A stretch of DNA of 64,000 bases from contig NZ_JAHXYW010000002.1 in the NCBI RefSeq assembly GCF_019969725.1, positions 496,001-560,000 of the forward strand, written 5' to 3'. Made by a program: the position numbers and the translations under genes. Below, piece after piece: positions 1 to 7,948 of the stretch. The stretch comes from Neobacillus bataviensis. Lineage in GTDB: Bacteria > Bacillota > Bacilli > Bacillales_B > DSM-18226. Positions within the stretch are counted from its first letter, which is position 1. Each line of letters opens with the position of its first letter. The notes below the pieces were generated by a model that did no database searches, was not told where the DNA came from, and saw only the letters and a program-made list of their open reading frames with translations.

Positions 1-11
1 GGATTTTTGCG

Positions 12-106
12 ATTCGCCGATAAATTGGCTAAATTCGCCTATATAATGGAAAATTCGCTGATATAACCGCAGATTCGCCGATAAACCATTAAAATTCGCC
101 GATAAA
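12..106. repeat. Five-copy ~20-bp periodic repeat (ATTCGCCGATAAA)
   Basis: Degenerate copies of ATTCGCCGATAAA start at about 12, 33, 53, 73 and 94, so the unit recurs every 20-21 bases, about two helical turns. The copies read ATTCGCCGATAAA, ATTCGCCTATATA, ATTCGCTGATATA, ATTCGCCGATAAA and ATTCGCCGATAAA, joined by short AT-rich linkers. No reading frame uses them. They lie before the alpha-glucosidase gene and may continue left of the window. Function unknown. Confidence 0.75.
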
Positions 107-127
107 ATTTTTCTCACTAATGTTAGG

Positions 128-169
128 AAGCTTTTTAAAAGAAAACTAGTATCATTTTTTAAAAAGCTT
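128..169. promoter_or_regulatory. 13-bp inverted repeat upstream of alpha-glucosidase
   Basis: AAGCTTTTTAAAA at 128-140 is exactly inverted at 157-169, separated by 16 bases. It sits just before the ribosome site of the alpha-glucosidase gene. It could be an operator or the terminator stem of a gene to the left of the window; the sequence alone does not decide. Confidence 0.45.
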
Positions 170-194
170 ACTTTTTAAAAAAAAGAGGTGCCAA

Positions 195-1865
195 ATGAAC
201 AAAAAATGGTGGAAAGAAGCCGTTGCCTATCAAGTTTATCCCCGCAGCTTCATGGATAGCAATGGCGACGGAATTGGAGACCTAAAAGGTGTTACTTCAA
301 AATTAGACTATCTCAAAGAATTAGGAATTGACGTCATTTGGCTGTCACCGATGTACAAATCCCCAAACGATGATAATGGCTACGATATATCGGATTACCA
401 GGACATCATGGATGAATTCGGAACGATGTCCGACTTTGACGAGCTTTTACAAGGCGTTCACCAGCGGGGAATGAAGTTAATATTAGATTTGGTCATCAAT
501 CATACTAGCGACGAGCATCCATGGTTTATTGAATCCCGCTCATCAAAAGACAACCCAAAGCGTGATTGGTATATTTGGCGGGACGGCAAGGATGGTAAAG
601 AACCAAACAACTGGGAATCGATTTTTAGCGGCCCCGCTTGGAAATATGATGAAGAAACCGATCAATATTTTATGCACATTTTCTCAACGCGACAGCCCGA
701 TTTAAACTGGGAGAACCCAGACGTAAGAAAGGCACTCCATAACATGGTGAATTGGTGGCTGGATAAAGGGATCGACGGTTTCCGTGTAGATGCAATCTCT
801 CATATTAAAAAGGAACCGGGATTCCCGGATATGCCGAACCCAGAAAACTTAGATTATGTATCATGCTTTCCATACATGATGAATGTGGACGGAATCGATG
901 ATTTCCTCACCGAACTCGCTGAGAAAACAATAAAAAACTATGACGTTATGACAGTTGGAGAAGCCAACGGTGTCGGACTTGATGATGCAGACAAGTGGGT
1001 TGGTGAAGAAAACGGCTATTTTAATATGATTTTTCAATTTGAATTTCTAGACCTGTGGGATAAAGATGCAGACGGTTCCATCGACGTTCGTAAATTGAAA
1101 AAGGTGTTAACGAAATGGCAAAAAGGCCTGGAGGGCAGAGGCTGGAATGCCTTGTTTATCGAAAACCATGACCAGCCGCGCCGTGTATCAAGCTGGGGAA
1201 ATGACCAAGAATATTGGAAAGAAAGTACGAAAATGCTAGGGGCCCTCTATTTCCTAATGAAGGGGACACCGTTTATTTATCAGGGCCAGGAGATTGGCAT
1301 GACCAATGTCCAGTTCCCTTCCATTGAAGATTATAATGATGTTGGCATGATTAATTATTACAAGATTGAAACCGCAAAAGGCCGCTCTCATGATGAGGTC
1401 ATGAAGGTGATTTGGGAAAAAGGCCGCGACAATTCCCGTACCCCGATGCAATGGAGTTCTGGCAGCATGGGAGGATTTACAACTGGTGAAAAAACATGGC
1501 TTGGCGTGAATCCAAATTACAAGGAAATTAATGTTGCGGCACAATTAGAAGACCCTGACTCCATTCTTTCTTTTTATAAAAAGTTGGTCCGCTTAAGAAA
1601 AGAAAATCCGTTATTTGTTTACGGCACCTATGAATTATTGCTGGCTAACCATCCGAAACTGTTTGTCTATACACGTCAATTAGGAAGCCGGAAGGCGATT
1701 GTCATTAATAATTTTAGTAAAAAAGAAACCAGGTTCAAATTACCTTCTAATGTTTCCTTTTCTGCTTCTGAACTCGTCTTAAATAATTATGATGTGATGG
1801 GAGAGAAATTACGGAAAGAATTCACATTAAAGCCTTATGAAACAAGAGTATACTTATTAAAATAA
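195..1865 (+). CDS. GH13 alpha-glucosidase (oligo-1,6/exo-1,4 type)
   Basis: This is a 556-residue cytoplasmic glycoside hydrolase family 13 enzyme of the oligo-1,6-glucosidase/alpha-glucosidase group, which hydrolyses non-reducing alpha-glucosidic ends of maltose, isomaltose or sucrose-type sugars. The conserved regions are visible: DLVINH near residue 98, the nucleophile Asp199 in GFRVDAISH, the acid/base Glu256 in TVGEAN, and NHD with Asp326. Length is normal for the family. The residue after the nucleophile is Ala200; in this subgroup Val at that position goes with alpha-1,6 preference and Ala/Thr with alpha-1,4, so exo-alpha-1,4 activity is the better guess. The ATG follows AGAGGTG by six bases. 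It precedes the regulator of the sucrose locus but ends in its own terminator. No signal peptide. Confidence 0.93.
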   Translation: MNKKWWKEAVAYQVYPRSFMDSNGDGIGDLKGVTSKLDYLKELGIDVIWLSPMYKSPNDDNGYDISDYQDIMDEFGTMSDFDELLQGVHQRGMKLILDLVINHTSDEHPWFIESRSSKDNPKRDWYIWRDGKDGKEPNNWESIFSGPAWKYDEETDQYFMHIFSTRQPDLNWENPDVRKALHNMVNWWLDKGIDGFRVDAISHIKKEPGFPDMPNPENLDYVSCFPYMMNVDGIDDFLTELAEKTIKNYDVMTVGEANGVGLDDADKWVGEENGYFNMIFQFEFLDLWDKDADGSIDVRKLKKVLTKWQKGLEGRGWNALFIENHDQPRRVSSWGNDQEYWKESTKMLGALYFLMKGTPFIYQGQEIGMTNVQFPSIEDYNDVGMINYYKIETAKGRSHDEVMKVIWEKGRDNSRTPMQWSSGSMGGFTTGEKTWLGVNPNYKEINVAAQLEDPDSILSFYKKLVRLRKENPLFVYGTYELLLANHPKLFVYTRQLGSRKAIVINNFSKKETRFKLPSNVSFSASELVLNNYDVMGEKLRKEFTLKPYETRVYLLK

Positions 1866-1897
1866 AAAATGAGCCATATCGGTTCATTTTTTTTTAT
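1864..1897 (+). terminator. Intrinsic terminator after alpha-glucosidase
   Basis: A stem of AAAATGAGCC against CGGTTCATTTT with an ATAT loop is followed by a long T run. It separates the alpha-glucosidase from the regulator gene. Confidence 0.8.
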
Positions 1898-1951
1898 ATA
1901 ATAGATATTTGTGTATACTATAACTAAAACAGCAAATAATGAGGAGATTCA

Positions 1952-2938
1952 ATGACTAAAACCATTGCCGATATAGCCAAAATTGCTGGTGTTGCCAAGA
2001 GCACGGTTTCCCGCTATTTAAACGGGGGCTCTGTCAGTGACACGACCAAAAAGAAAATTGAACTGGTCATTAATGAAACTGGCTATATACCGAACACTTT
2101 TGCTCAAAGTTTAAAAGCGAAAAAAACAAATATTATTGGAACAATCGTCCCGCGACTTGACTCATACGCGGCTTCCAATACGTTGATTGGTATCGATGAA
2201 CATTTAAGGGAACAAGGCTTTCAAATGTTAATCGCAAACACTAATCAAGATTTAGAAAGAGAGATTGAAAGTATTTATAGTTTCGAGCGGCAGAAGATTG
2301 CTGGGATTATTCTGCTTGCCACCGTAATTACTGAAGCCCATTTGGAGGCGTTTGCCAGTGTTCAAATTCCTGTGATTCTAGTAGGACAGCAAGATGAACA
2401 TACCTACAGTCTTATTCATGATGATTTTTCCGCCGGCTACGATTTGGCCACCTATATTTTAAATAAAGGTCATCGAAAAATAGCCTATTTGGGAGTAACG
2501 GAAGCAGATATTTCCGTCGGGGTGAAACGTAAAACAGGGTTCACAGCTGCGATTGAGAATCATCCAGAATGTGAAGTTCATTATTATGAGTCGGGCTTTA
2601 AAATTAAGGATGCAATGAGAGTAGCTTTAAAAATATTAAGTGAATGCAAGCCGACGATCTTGTTTTGTTCGACAGACAATATTGCGCTTGGTGCGTTAAA
2701 AGCAGCTTACTTAAAAGGATTAAAAGTCCCGGAAGACCTTTCTATTGTGGGGTTCGGTGGTTATGAAATCACCGAAGTCATACACCCGGCATTAACAACC
2801 GCCAAGTTTTATTATAAAGAAGCGGGGCAATTGGCGGCACAAAATATTGTCAGGCTGGTAAACGGGGAACAAGTGGAAAAATTGACTATATCAAAATACG
2901 AAATTATTGAACGAGAAAGCGTTGACAAACTAAATTAA
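1952..2938 (+). CDS. LacI-family transcriptional regulator of the sucrose locus
   Basis: A 328-residue LacI/GalR-family repressor. The N-terminal helix-turn-helix is clear (TIADIAKIAGVAKSTVSRYL, residues 4-23), with the hinge near residue 50 (PNTFAQSLKAKKT), followed by a periplasmic-binding-protein-like effector domain. The ATG has a good GAGGAGA ribosome site. It lies between the alpha-glucosidase and the PTS gene. Three palindromic GGAACCGGTTCC-type operators just downstream are the natural targets, so it most likely represses the sucrose operon until sugar or sugar phosphate is present. The promoter of that operon begins inside the last codons of this gene. The effector is inferred from context, not from sequence. 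Confidence 0.9.
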   Translation: MTKTIADIAKIAGVAKSTVSRYLNGGSVSDTTKKKIELVINETGYIPNTFAQSLKAKKTNIIGTIVPRLDSYAASNTLIGIDEHLREQGFQMLIANTNQDLEREIESIYSFERQKIAGIILLATVITEAHLEAFASVQIPVILVGQQDEHTYSLIHDDFSAGYDLATYILNKGHRKIAYLGVTEADISVGVKRKTGFTAAIENHPECEVHYYESGFKIKDAMRVALKILSECKPTILFCSTDNIALGALKAAYLKGLKVPEDLSIVGFGGYEITEVIHPALTTAKFYYKEAGQLAAQNIVRLVNGEQVEKLTISKYEIIERESVDKLN

Positions 2939-2951
2939 ACTGAACTATAAT
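2922..2951 (+). promoter_or_regulatory. Sigma-A promoter of the sucrose PTS operon
   Basis: TTGACA at 2922-2927 and TATAAT at 2946-2951 are separated by 18 bases; both hexamers are consensus. The -35 lies inside the last codons of the LacI-family gene. Transcription would start near 2958, directly at the first operator. Confidence 0.8.
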
Positions 2952-2960
2952 TCTCTTAAG

Positions 2961-3068
2961 AAACCGGTTCCAATCACTCGTTTTTCTTTTTAAGGTTAAA
3001 TGGAACCGGTTCCTAAATGATGTTAGTGGAAATCATTTATTTTTTTAAGTAAATTTGGAACCGGTTCC
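2961..3068. promoter_or_regulatory. Three palindromic LacI-type operators
   Basis: The palindrome GGAACCGGTTCC occurs perfectly at 3002-3013 and 3057-3068, and one variant (AAACCGGTTCCA) lies at 2961-2972. The central CCGG is typical of LacI/GalR-family operators. The first overlaps the predicted transcription start and the last ends about 32 bases before the PTS start codon. Multiple copies suggest cooperative binding or looping by the adjacent repressor. Confidence 0.8.
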
Positions 3069-3100
3069 TAAAGGAACCTATAAAAAAGGAGGAGATCGGA

Positions 3101-4549
3101 ATGGATTTCAAAAAAGAAGCAAGTGAGATTCTTGAGGCGCTCGGCGGAAAAGAGAATGTATCAGCAGCAGCGCACTGTGCCACCCGTTTAAGATTAGTGC
3201 TGCATGATGAAGGGGCAGTCGATCAAGTCAAACTGGACAAAATGGAAATCGTAAAAGGAACTTTTTCAACTGGCGGTCAGTATCAAATTATAATTGGGGC
3301 TGGAACAGTAAATAAAGTCTATAAAGAATTTGCTGATTTAACAGGCCTGACGGAAATGTCGACAAAAGAAGTAAAAGAGGCGGGAGCGAAAAAATTAAAT
3401 GTGCTTCAGCAATTTGTTAAAATGCTCTCTGATATTTTTGTTCCAATTATCCCGGCTATTGTTGCTGGTGGTCTCTTAATGGGACTTAACAATGTTCTGA
3501 CTGCTTCGGATTTATTTATTGACGGAAAATCCTTGATTCAAGCCTATCCGCAAATGGCGGATTTAGCTGCACTCATCAATACGTTCGCCAACGCAGCCTT
3601 CGTTTTCCTCCCAGTTTTAATCGGTTTCTCAGCCACCCAGCGTTTTGGCGGAAATCCTTATCTTGGTGCGGCATTGGGGATGCTGATGGTTCACCCGGAT
3701 TTATTAAATGGATGGGGATATGGTGCTGCGTTAGCAGAAGGGAAAATCCCTGTTTGGAAGATCTTTGGGTTTGAAATCCAAAAGGTAGGTTATCAGGGAA
3801 CGGTACTTCCTGTCTTAGCTGCTTCTTATATTTTAGCCAAAACAGAAACCTTCCTAAGAAAGCGTGTACCTTCCGCATTAGATAATTTAATTACACCGCT
3901 ATTGGCGACTTTTATTACAGGGGTATTAACCTTTACACTAGTCGGACCAGTGATGCGGTCCGCAGGTAATTTCCTGACAGATGGATTAGTTTGGATGTAC
4001 GATACAACAGGTTTCATTGGCGGAGCCCTTTTCGGACTAGTATATGCACCGATTGTTATAACCGGTATGCACCACAGTTTTATTGCCGTTGAAACACAAT
4101 TGTTGGCTGATTTAGCCAAAACGGGAGGGTCATTCATTTTCCCGATTGCCGCGATGTCAAACGTAGCACAGGGAGCTGCAACTATTGCCGTTCTGCTTAT
4201 GACGAAAGACAGCAAAATTAAAGGAGTAGCATCTGCTGCCGGTATTTCCGCATTATTGGGGATTACCGAGCCTGCGATGTTTGGTGTGAATCTAAAACTT
4301 AGGTATCCGTTTGTTGGAGCGATAGCCGGTTCTGCTGCCGGTTCTGCGTTTATTTCATTATTTAAAGTCAAAGCCATTGCCCTTGGTGCAGCTGGTCTTC
4401 CAGGAGTAATCTCGATAAAACCTGGTAACATCACATTTTATATTTTAGGAATGGCCATTTCCTTTACGATTGCTTTTTTAACAACAATGGTACTGGCAAA
4501 GAGAAATGCTTCGAAACAAGCCAAGGAAACTTCAAAGGCTGCGGCATAA
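3101..4549 (+). CDS. sacP: Sucrose-specific PTS enzyme EIIBC
   Basis: A 482-residue phosphotransferase permease that takes up and phosphorylates sucrose at the membrane, giving sucrose-6-phosphate. The N-terminal EIIB domain (residues 1-90) carries the phosphorylated cysteine Cys26 in AAHCATRLR. From about residue 105 the EIIC domain has roughly ten membrane segments. There is no fused EIIA domain, so phosphate must come from an EIIA encoded elsewhere, as is usual for this group. The ATG follows AAAGGAGGAG. It is the first gene of an operon with sucrose-6-phosphate hydrolase and fructokinase, which fixes the substrate more firmly than sequence alone, since trehalose and other glucoside EIIBCs are similar. 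Confidence 0.92.
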   Translation: MDFKKEASEILEALGGKENVSAAAHCATRLRLVLHDEGAVDQVKLDKMEIVKGTFSTGGQYQIIIGAGTVNKVYKEFADLTGLTEMSTKEVKEAGAKKLNVLQQFVKMLSDIFVPIIPAIVAGGLLMGLNNVLTASDLFIDGKSLIQAYPQMADLAALINTFANAAFVFLPVLIGFSATQRFGGNPYLGAALGMLMVHPDLLNGWGYGAALAEGKIPVWKIFGFEIQKVGYQGTVLPVLAASYILAKTETFLRKRVPSALDNLITPLLATFITGVLTFTLVGPVMRSAGNFLTDGLVWMYDTTGFIGGALFGLVYAPIVITGMHHSFIAVETQLLADLAKTGGSFIFPIAAMSNVAQGAATIAVLLMTKDSKIKGVASAAGISALLGITEPAMFGVNLKLRYPFVGAIAGSAAGSAFISLFKVKAIALGAAGLPGVISIKPGNITFYILGMAISFTIAFLTTMVLAKRNASKQAKETSKAAA

Positions 4550-4616
4550 TAAAATGAAGCAAAGGATGGAGGATCGAATGATTCTCCTCTCTTTGTTGTA
4601 AAGTGAGGTTGCATCA

Positions 4617-6089
4617 ATGAAATGGACAAAAGAACAGAGATATAAACGATTAGATGAAGCCGGGGAAGAGGAAATACTAGAACTTTCAAAAAGGGTTAAT
4701 GAATGTCCCTGGCGCCAGAAATTCCATATCCAGCCTGTTACGGGACTATTAAATGACCCTAACGGTTTTTCCTTTTATGAAGGGGAATATCATTTGTTTT
4801 ATCAGTGGTTTCCATTTGGACCAATACATGGCTTAAAATATTGGTATCATACTAAATCCAAGGATCTTGTTCATTGGGAAAACGTCGGAATTGCCATTGA
4901 ACCACATGATTATTTTGACAGCCACGGAGCTTACTCCGGAAGTGCAATTGAGTATAACGGAAAGCTTTATTTAATGTACACCGGAAATACCCGTGATGAA
5001 AAATGGCACAGGAACCCGTATCAATGTATCGCCATCATGGATTCAAGCCGACGAATTACAAAAATGAAAAAGCCGGTAATTTCTAATATACCAACCGGGT
5101 ATACTGAACATTTTCGTGATCCAAAGGTATGGAAAGCTGGGGACAGCTTTTACGCGATTATAGGTGCGCAGCGCTCTGATGAGACGGGATGTGTATTGCT
5201 CTATAGCTCGCCAAATATGATGGACTGGAAATTTGAAGGGGAAATCAATACAGACTTGCGGCAATTCGGCTACATGTGGGAATGTCCCGATTATTTTGAA
5301 CTGAACCAAAAAGGGATTCTAATTTTCTCCCCGCAAGGCATATCTCAAAAGGGAGATGAGTTTCAAAATATTTATCAGTCCGGCTATATGATTGGCGATA
5401 AGCTGGATGTTGCGGAAAGAAACTTTGTACATGGCAGCTTCACTGAACTGGACCGCGGATTTGATTTTTATGCCCCACAAACGATGCTTGATCCGAAAGG
5501 CCGAAGAATTTTGTCAGGATGGATGGGGCTTCCGGAAATTGATTATCCGACTGATCAATTTGGCTGGGCCCATTGTTTGACACTTCCGAGAGAAATCACA
5601 ATAAAAGAGAATAAATTAGTTCAAACACCTGTCAGCGAGCTAAAAAAACTTAGAGGTGAAGAAATAACAGTTGAAACCATCATTACTCAGGACAGTGCTC
5701 TGATTGATGGGTTTCATGGAGAAACATATGAGTTAATTGCCGAATTTACCGAAACTGATGCTGATGAGTTTGGAATTGAGCTTCGGGTTGGAGTACAAGA
5801 AAAAACAATCATTAAATATGAAAAAACAAAGAAAAAAATGGTTTTGGATCGTACCTTTTCAGGACAGAGATTTGCTGAAAAATTTGGTACGATAAGAAAG
5901 TGTCATTTAGAAGCTGAGAAAATAAAATTTCATATTTTTGTTGATGTCTCTTCTGTGGAGATCTTTATTAACGACGGCGAAGAAGTGTTTACGGCTCGAA
6001 TTTTTCCGAAAAAGGAAAGTACGGGAATTCGTTTTTTTGCCAAGGAAGGACAGGCTAAGTTAAGTGCTGTGAAATGGGCAATAGCTTAG
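4617..6089 (+). CDS. scrB: Sucrose-6-phosphate hydrolase (GH32)
   Basis: A 490-residue glycoside hydrolase family 32 enzyme that splits sucrose-6-phosphate into glucose-6-phosphate and fructose in the cytoplasm. The beta-propeller signatures are present: nucleophile Asp47 in LLNDPNG, the transition-state stabiliser Asp168 in FRDPK and the acid/base Glu222 in WECPDYF. A C-terminal beta-sandwich follows from about residue 340. No signal peptide, as expected for an enzyme acting on PTS product. The ATG follows GAGGT. A small dyad at 4568-4587 lies in the 67-base gap after the PTS gene. The fructokinase gene starts 25 bases downstream. Confidence 0.95.
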   Translation: MKWTKEQRYKRLDEAGEEEILELSKRVNECPWRQKFHIQPVTGLLNDPNGFSFYEGEYHLFYQWFPFGPIHGLKYWYHTKSKDLVHWENVGIAIEPHDYFDSHGAYSGSAIEYNGKLYLMYTGNTRDEKWHRNPYQCIAIMDSSRRITKMKKPVISNIPTGYTEHFRDPKVWKAGDSFYAIIGAQRSDETGCVLLYSSPNMMDWKFEGEINTDLRQFGYMWECPDYFELNQKGILIFSPQGISQKGDEFQNIYQSGYMIGDKLDVAERNFVHGSFTELDRGFDFYAPQTMLDPKGRRILSGWMGLPEIDYPTDQFGWAHCLTLPREITIKENKLVQTPVSELKKLRGEEITVETIITQDSALIDGFHGETYELIAEFTETDADEFGIELRVGVQEKTIIKYEKTKKKMVLDRTFSGQRFAEKFGTIRKCHLEAEKIKFHIFVDVSSVEIFINDGEEVFTARIFPKKESTGIRFFAKEGQAKLSAVKWAIA

Positions 6090-6114
6090 GCAGTTTGAAA
6101 AAGAGGTGTATAGG

Positions 6115-7092
6115 TTGGGGAAATTATTGGCAATTGGCGAGGTATTAATCGATTTTGTCCCGCTCCAAAAAGGGGTCGATCTCAAGGATGTCATTTCGTT
6201 TGAACGCGCCCCTGGAGGAGCACCGGCAAATGTGGCGGCAGCAGTGGCAAAATACGGAGAACGGTCAACGATGATTACAAAACTGGGAATGGATGCATTC
6301 GGTGATTTTCTGATTAAACAGCTGCATGAGGAAGGTGTTGAAACGGATAAAATTTTCCGTACGAAGGAAGCCAATACAGGTCTTGCCTTTGTGTCATTAA
6401 AGAATAATGGGGAACGGGATTTTTCATTTTATCGGAACCCATCAGCCGATCTATTATTAAAGGAAGAAGAAATTAATCCTTCCTGGTTTAGTGCGGGGGA
6501 CATCCTTCATTTTTGTTCTGTGGACCTGGTTGAAAGTCCGATGAAACTAGCGCATAAAAAGGCCATCCAGGCAGTAGTGGACAATCATGGAATTGTCAGC
6601 TTTGATCCTAATGTAAGACTGCCACTATGGGAAAATCCGGAAGAATGTCAAAAAGCGATCCGTGAATTTCTGCCGCTTGCCCATATCGTGAAAATTTCAG
6701 ATGAGGAACTTGAATTTATTACGGGAAAAACGGATATCGATGAGGCTGTTCAATCCTTATTCACTGGCAATGTAAAGGCGGTTGTTTATACTAAAGGACC
6801 TTTAGGCGCTGATCTTTATGTAAATGGCAATAAGTATGAATCAAGTGGTTACCCTGTTGAAGTTCAGGATACAACTGGGGCGGGAGATGCTTTTATTGGA
6901 GGATTTCTTTATAAGCTTTTGGAAATGAAGGCGGAACTAGACAGCTTGGAGGATCTATTACAGAAAAACAACAAGGAAATTCTTTCCTTTTCTAATGGAA
7001 GCGGAGCATTAACCACAACTGGCAAAGGAGCCATCTCATCCCTGCCAGCAAAAGAAAAAGTATTGGAATTGATTGATTTAAGAGTTCATTAA
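6115..7092 (+). CDS. scrK: Fructokinase, PfkB family
   Basis: A 325-residue PfkB/ribokinase-family sugar kinase that phosphorylates the fructose released by the preceding hydrolase. Family signatures are the N-terminal GEVLIDF, the GGAPANVA sugar-binding stretch, and the C-terminal anion-hole motif DTTGAGDAF. I chose TTG at 6115: AAGAGGTG ends six bases before it and the protein then begins GKLLAIGE like its relatives. The GTG at 6106 lies inside that ribosome site and is unlikely. It is the last gene of the sucrose operon, which ends in a strong terminator. Confidence 0.92.
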   Translation: MGKLLAIGEVLIDFVPLQKGVDLKDVISFERAPGGAPANVAAAVAKYGERSTMITKLGMDAFGDFLIKQLHEEGVETDKIFRTKEANTGLAFVSLKNNGERDFSFYRNPSADLLLKEEEINPSWFSAGDILHFCSVDLVESPMKLAHKKAIQAVVDNHGIVSFDPNVRLPLWENPEECQKAIREFLPLAHIVKISDEELEFITGKTDIDEAVQSLFTGNVKAVVYTKGPLGADLYVNGNKYESSGYPVEVQDTTGAGDAFIGGFLYKLLEMKAELDSLEDLLQKNNKEILSFSNGSGALTTTGKGAISSLPAKEKVLELIDLRVH

Positions 7093-7130
7093 AAAGAAAG
7101 AGACGACTCAATCGAATCGTCTCTTTCTTT
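7093..7130. terminator. Bidirectional terminator between fructokinase and doxX
   Basis: A perfect stem AAAGAAAGAGACGA / TCGTCTCTTTCTTT with A and T runs on both sides serves the two convergent genes. Confidence 0.9.
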
Positions 7131-7133
7131 ATG

Positions 7134-7652
7134 TTATTTACTAACTGCCTTAGTATTTTCAATACCAGTGCCTTTTTTGCTCATTTTTCTGATGAAAGGA
7201 ACAACCCAACGGTCTAAACCGATTCTACCTGCGTTATAACCCGCAGTTAAGATAATAAAGCCAAGGAAAATATCTCTAGGGTTATGAGATACAGTACCTG
7301 CTAGGAAGAAAGAGAAGTTCATTACTAAGCCAAAGAACATAGCAGCAGTTGTTAAGCATCCTAAGATTAAACCTAAACCGATTAATGTTTCGCCCCAAGG
7401 CACTAATACGTTAAACACATCAACGTTTGGAAGTGCAATGTGTTTTAAAAAGTCAACATACCAGCCAAAGACAACTGCTCCCTCCGGACCTTTTACCGGG
7501 TTAGCGATTGCTCCTTTTAAAAATCCAGAAGCGTCAAATCCGCCAGTTAATTTATGAAACCCTGCTGTGAACCAAGAGTATCCAAGGTATAAACGTAAGA
7601 CTGTTATAATGACCGCCGAAATCTTGTTTTCTCTTAAAAATTTGTTAAACAT
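7134..7652 (-). CDS. DoxX-family membrane protein
   Basis: A 172-residue integral membrane protein of the DoxX family. The N-terminal segment (about residues 14-30, with the YLGYSWFTAGFHKL signature) and three further hydrophobic segments fit the four-helix DoxX fold. The family includes the thiosulfate:quinone oxidoreductase subunit and stress-linked membrane proteins; no specific role can be assigned here. The ATG follows AAAGGCGG. It is a single-gene unit with its own upstream region and converges on the sucrose operon. Confidence 0.85.
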   Translation of the reverse strand: MFNKFLRENKISAVIITVLRLYLGYSWFTAGFHKLTGGFDASGFLKGAIANPVKGPEGAVVFGWYVDFLKHIALPNVDVFNVLVPWGETLIGLGLILGCLTTAAMFFGLVMNFSFFLAGTVSHNPRDIFLGFIILTAGYNAGRIGLDRWVVPFIRKMSKKGTGIENTKAVSK

Positions 7653-7948
7653 AAATGATTCCGCCTTTCAATATTTGTTTGTTCTTTATAGTTACACTAT
7701 ATTCCTTTTTAATATAAAAAACATGACAATGGGGATAAGTTCACAGTTTGTTTGAAATGATTTGACAGAAGATTGAACAACTGGAAAAAACATTATTTTG
7801 TATCCAGTAGATGGTCCTTGGTTTGATGTTGAAAAGGTGCAAAAAGAGTGTAATCGCTTTCATTTTTTGTCGAATAAGCAATTGTTATGTCAAAAGATTT
7901 TTGATATTTTAATGATAATAGTAATTTAATAATTTAAGGGAGGTAAGC
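7653..7948. other. Intergenic region without recognised gene
   Basis: This stretch of 296 AT-rich bases separates doxX from the broken signalling gene. No ORF with a ribosome site, no terminator and no confident promoter was seen. A TTGTCA on the minus strand near 7728 lacks a good -10 partner at the right distance. Confidence 0.5.

Noticed and set aside
12..106. Possible CRISPR array
   Set aside because: The units are 13 bases with 7-8-base linkers, too short for repeats and spacers, and no cas genes are present.
3826..4434. 202-codon minus-strand frame
   Set aside because: It is antisense to the clear PTS EIIC domain and has no family features.
7653..7760. Sigma-B promoter for doxX
   Set aside because: A GTTTTT element exists but no GGGWAW at the proper 13-15-base spacing.
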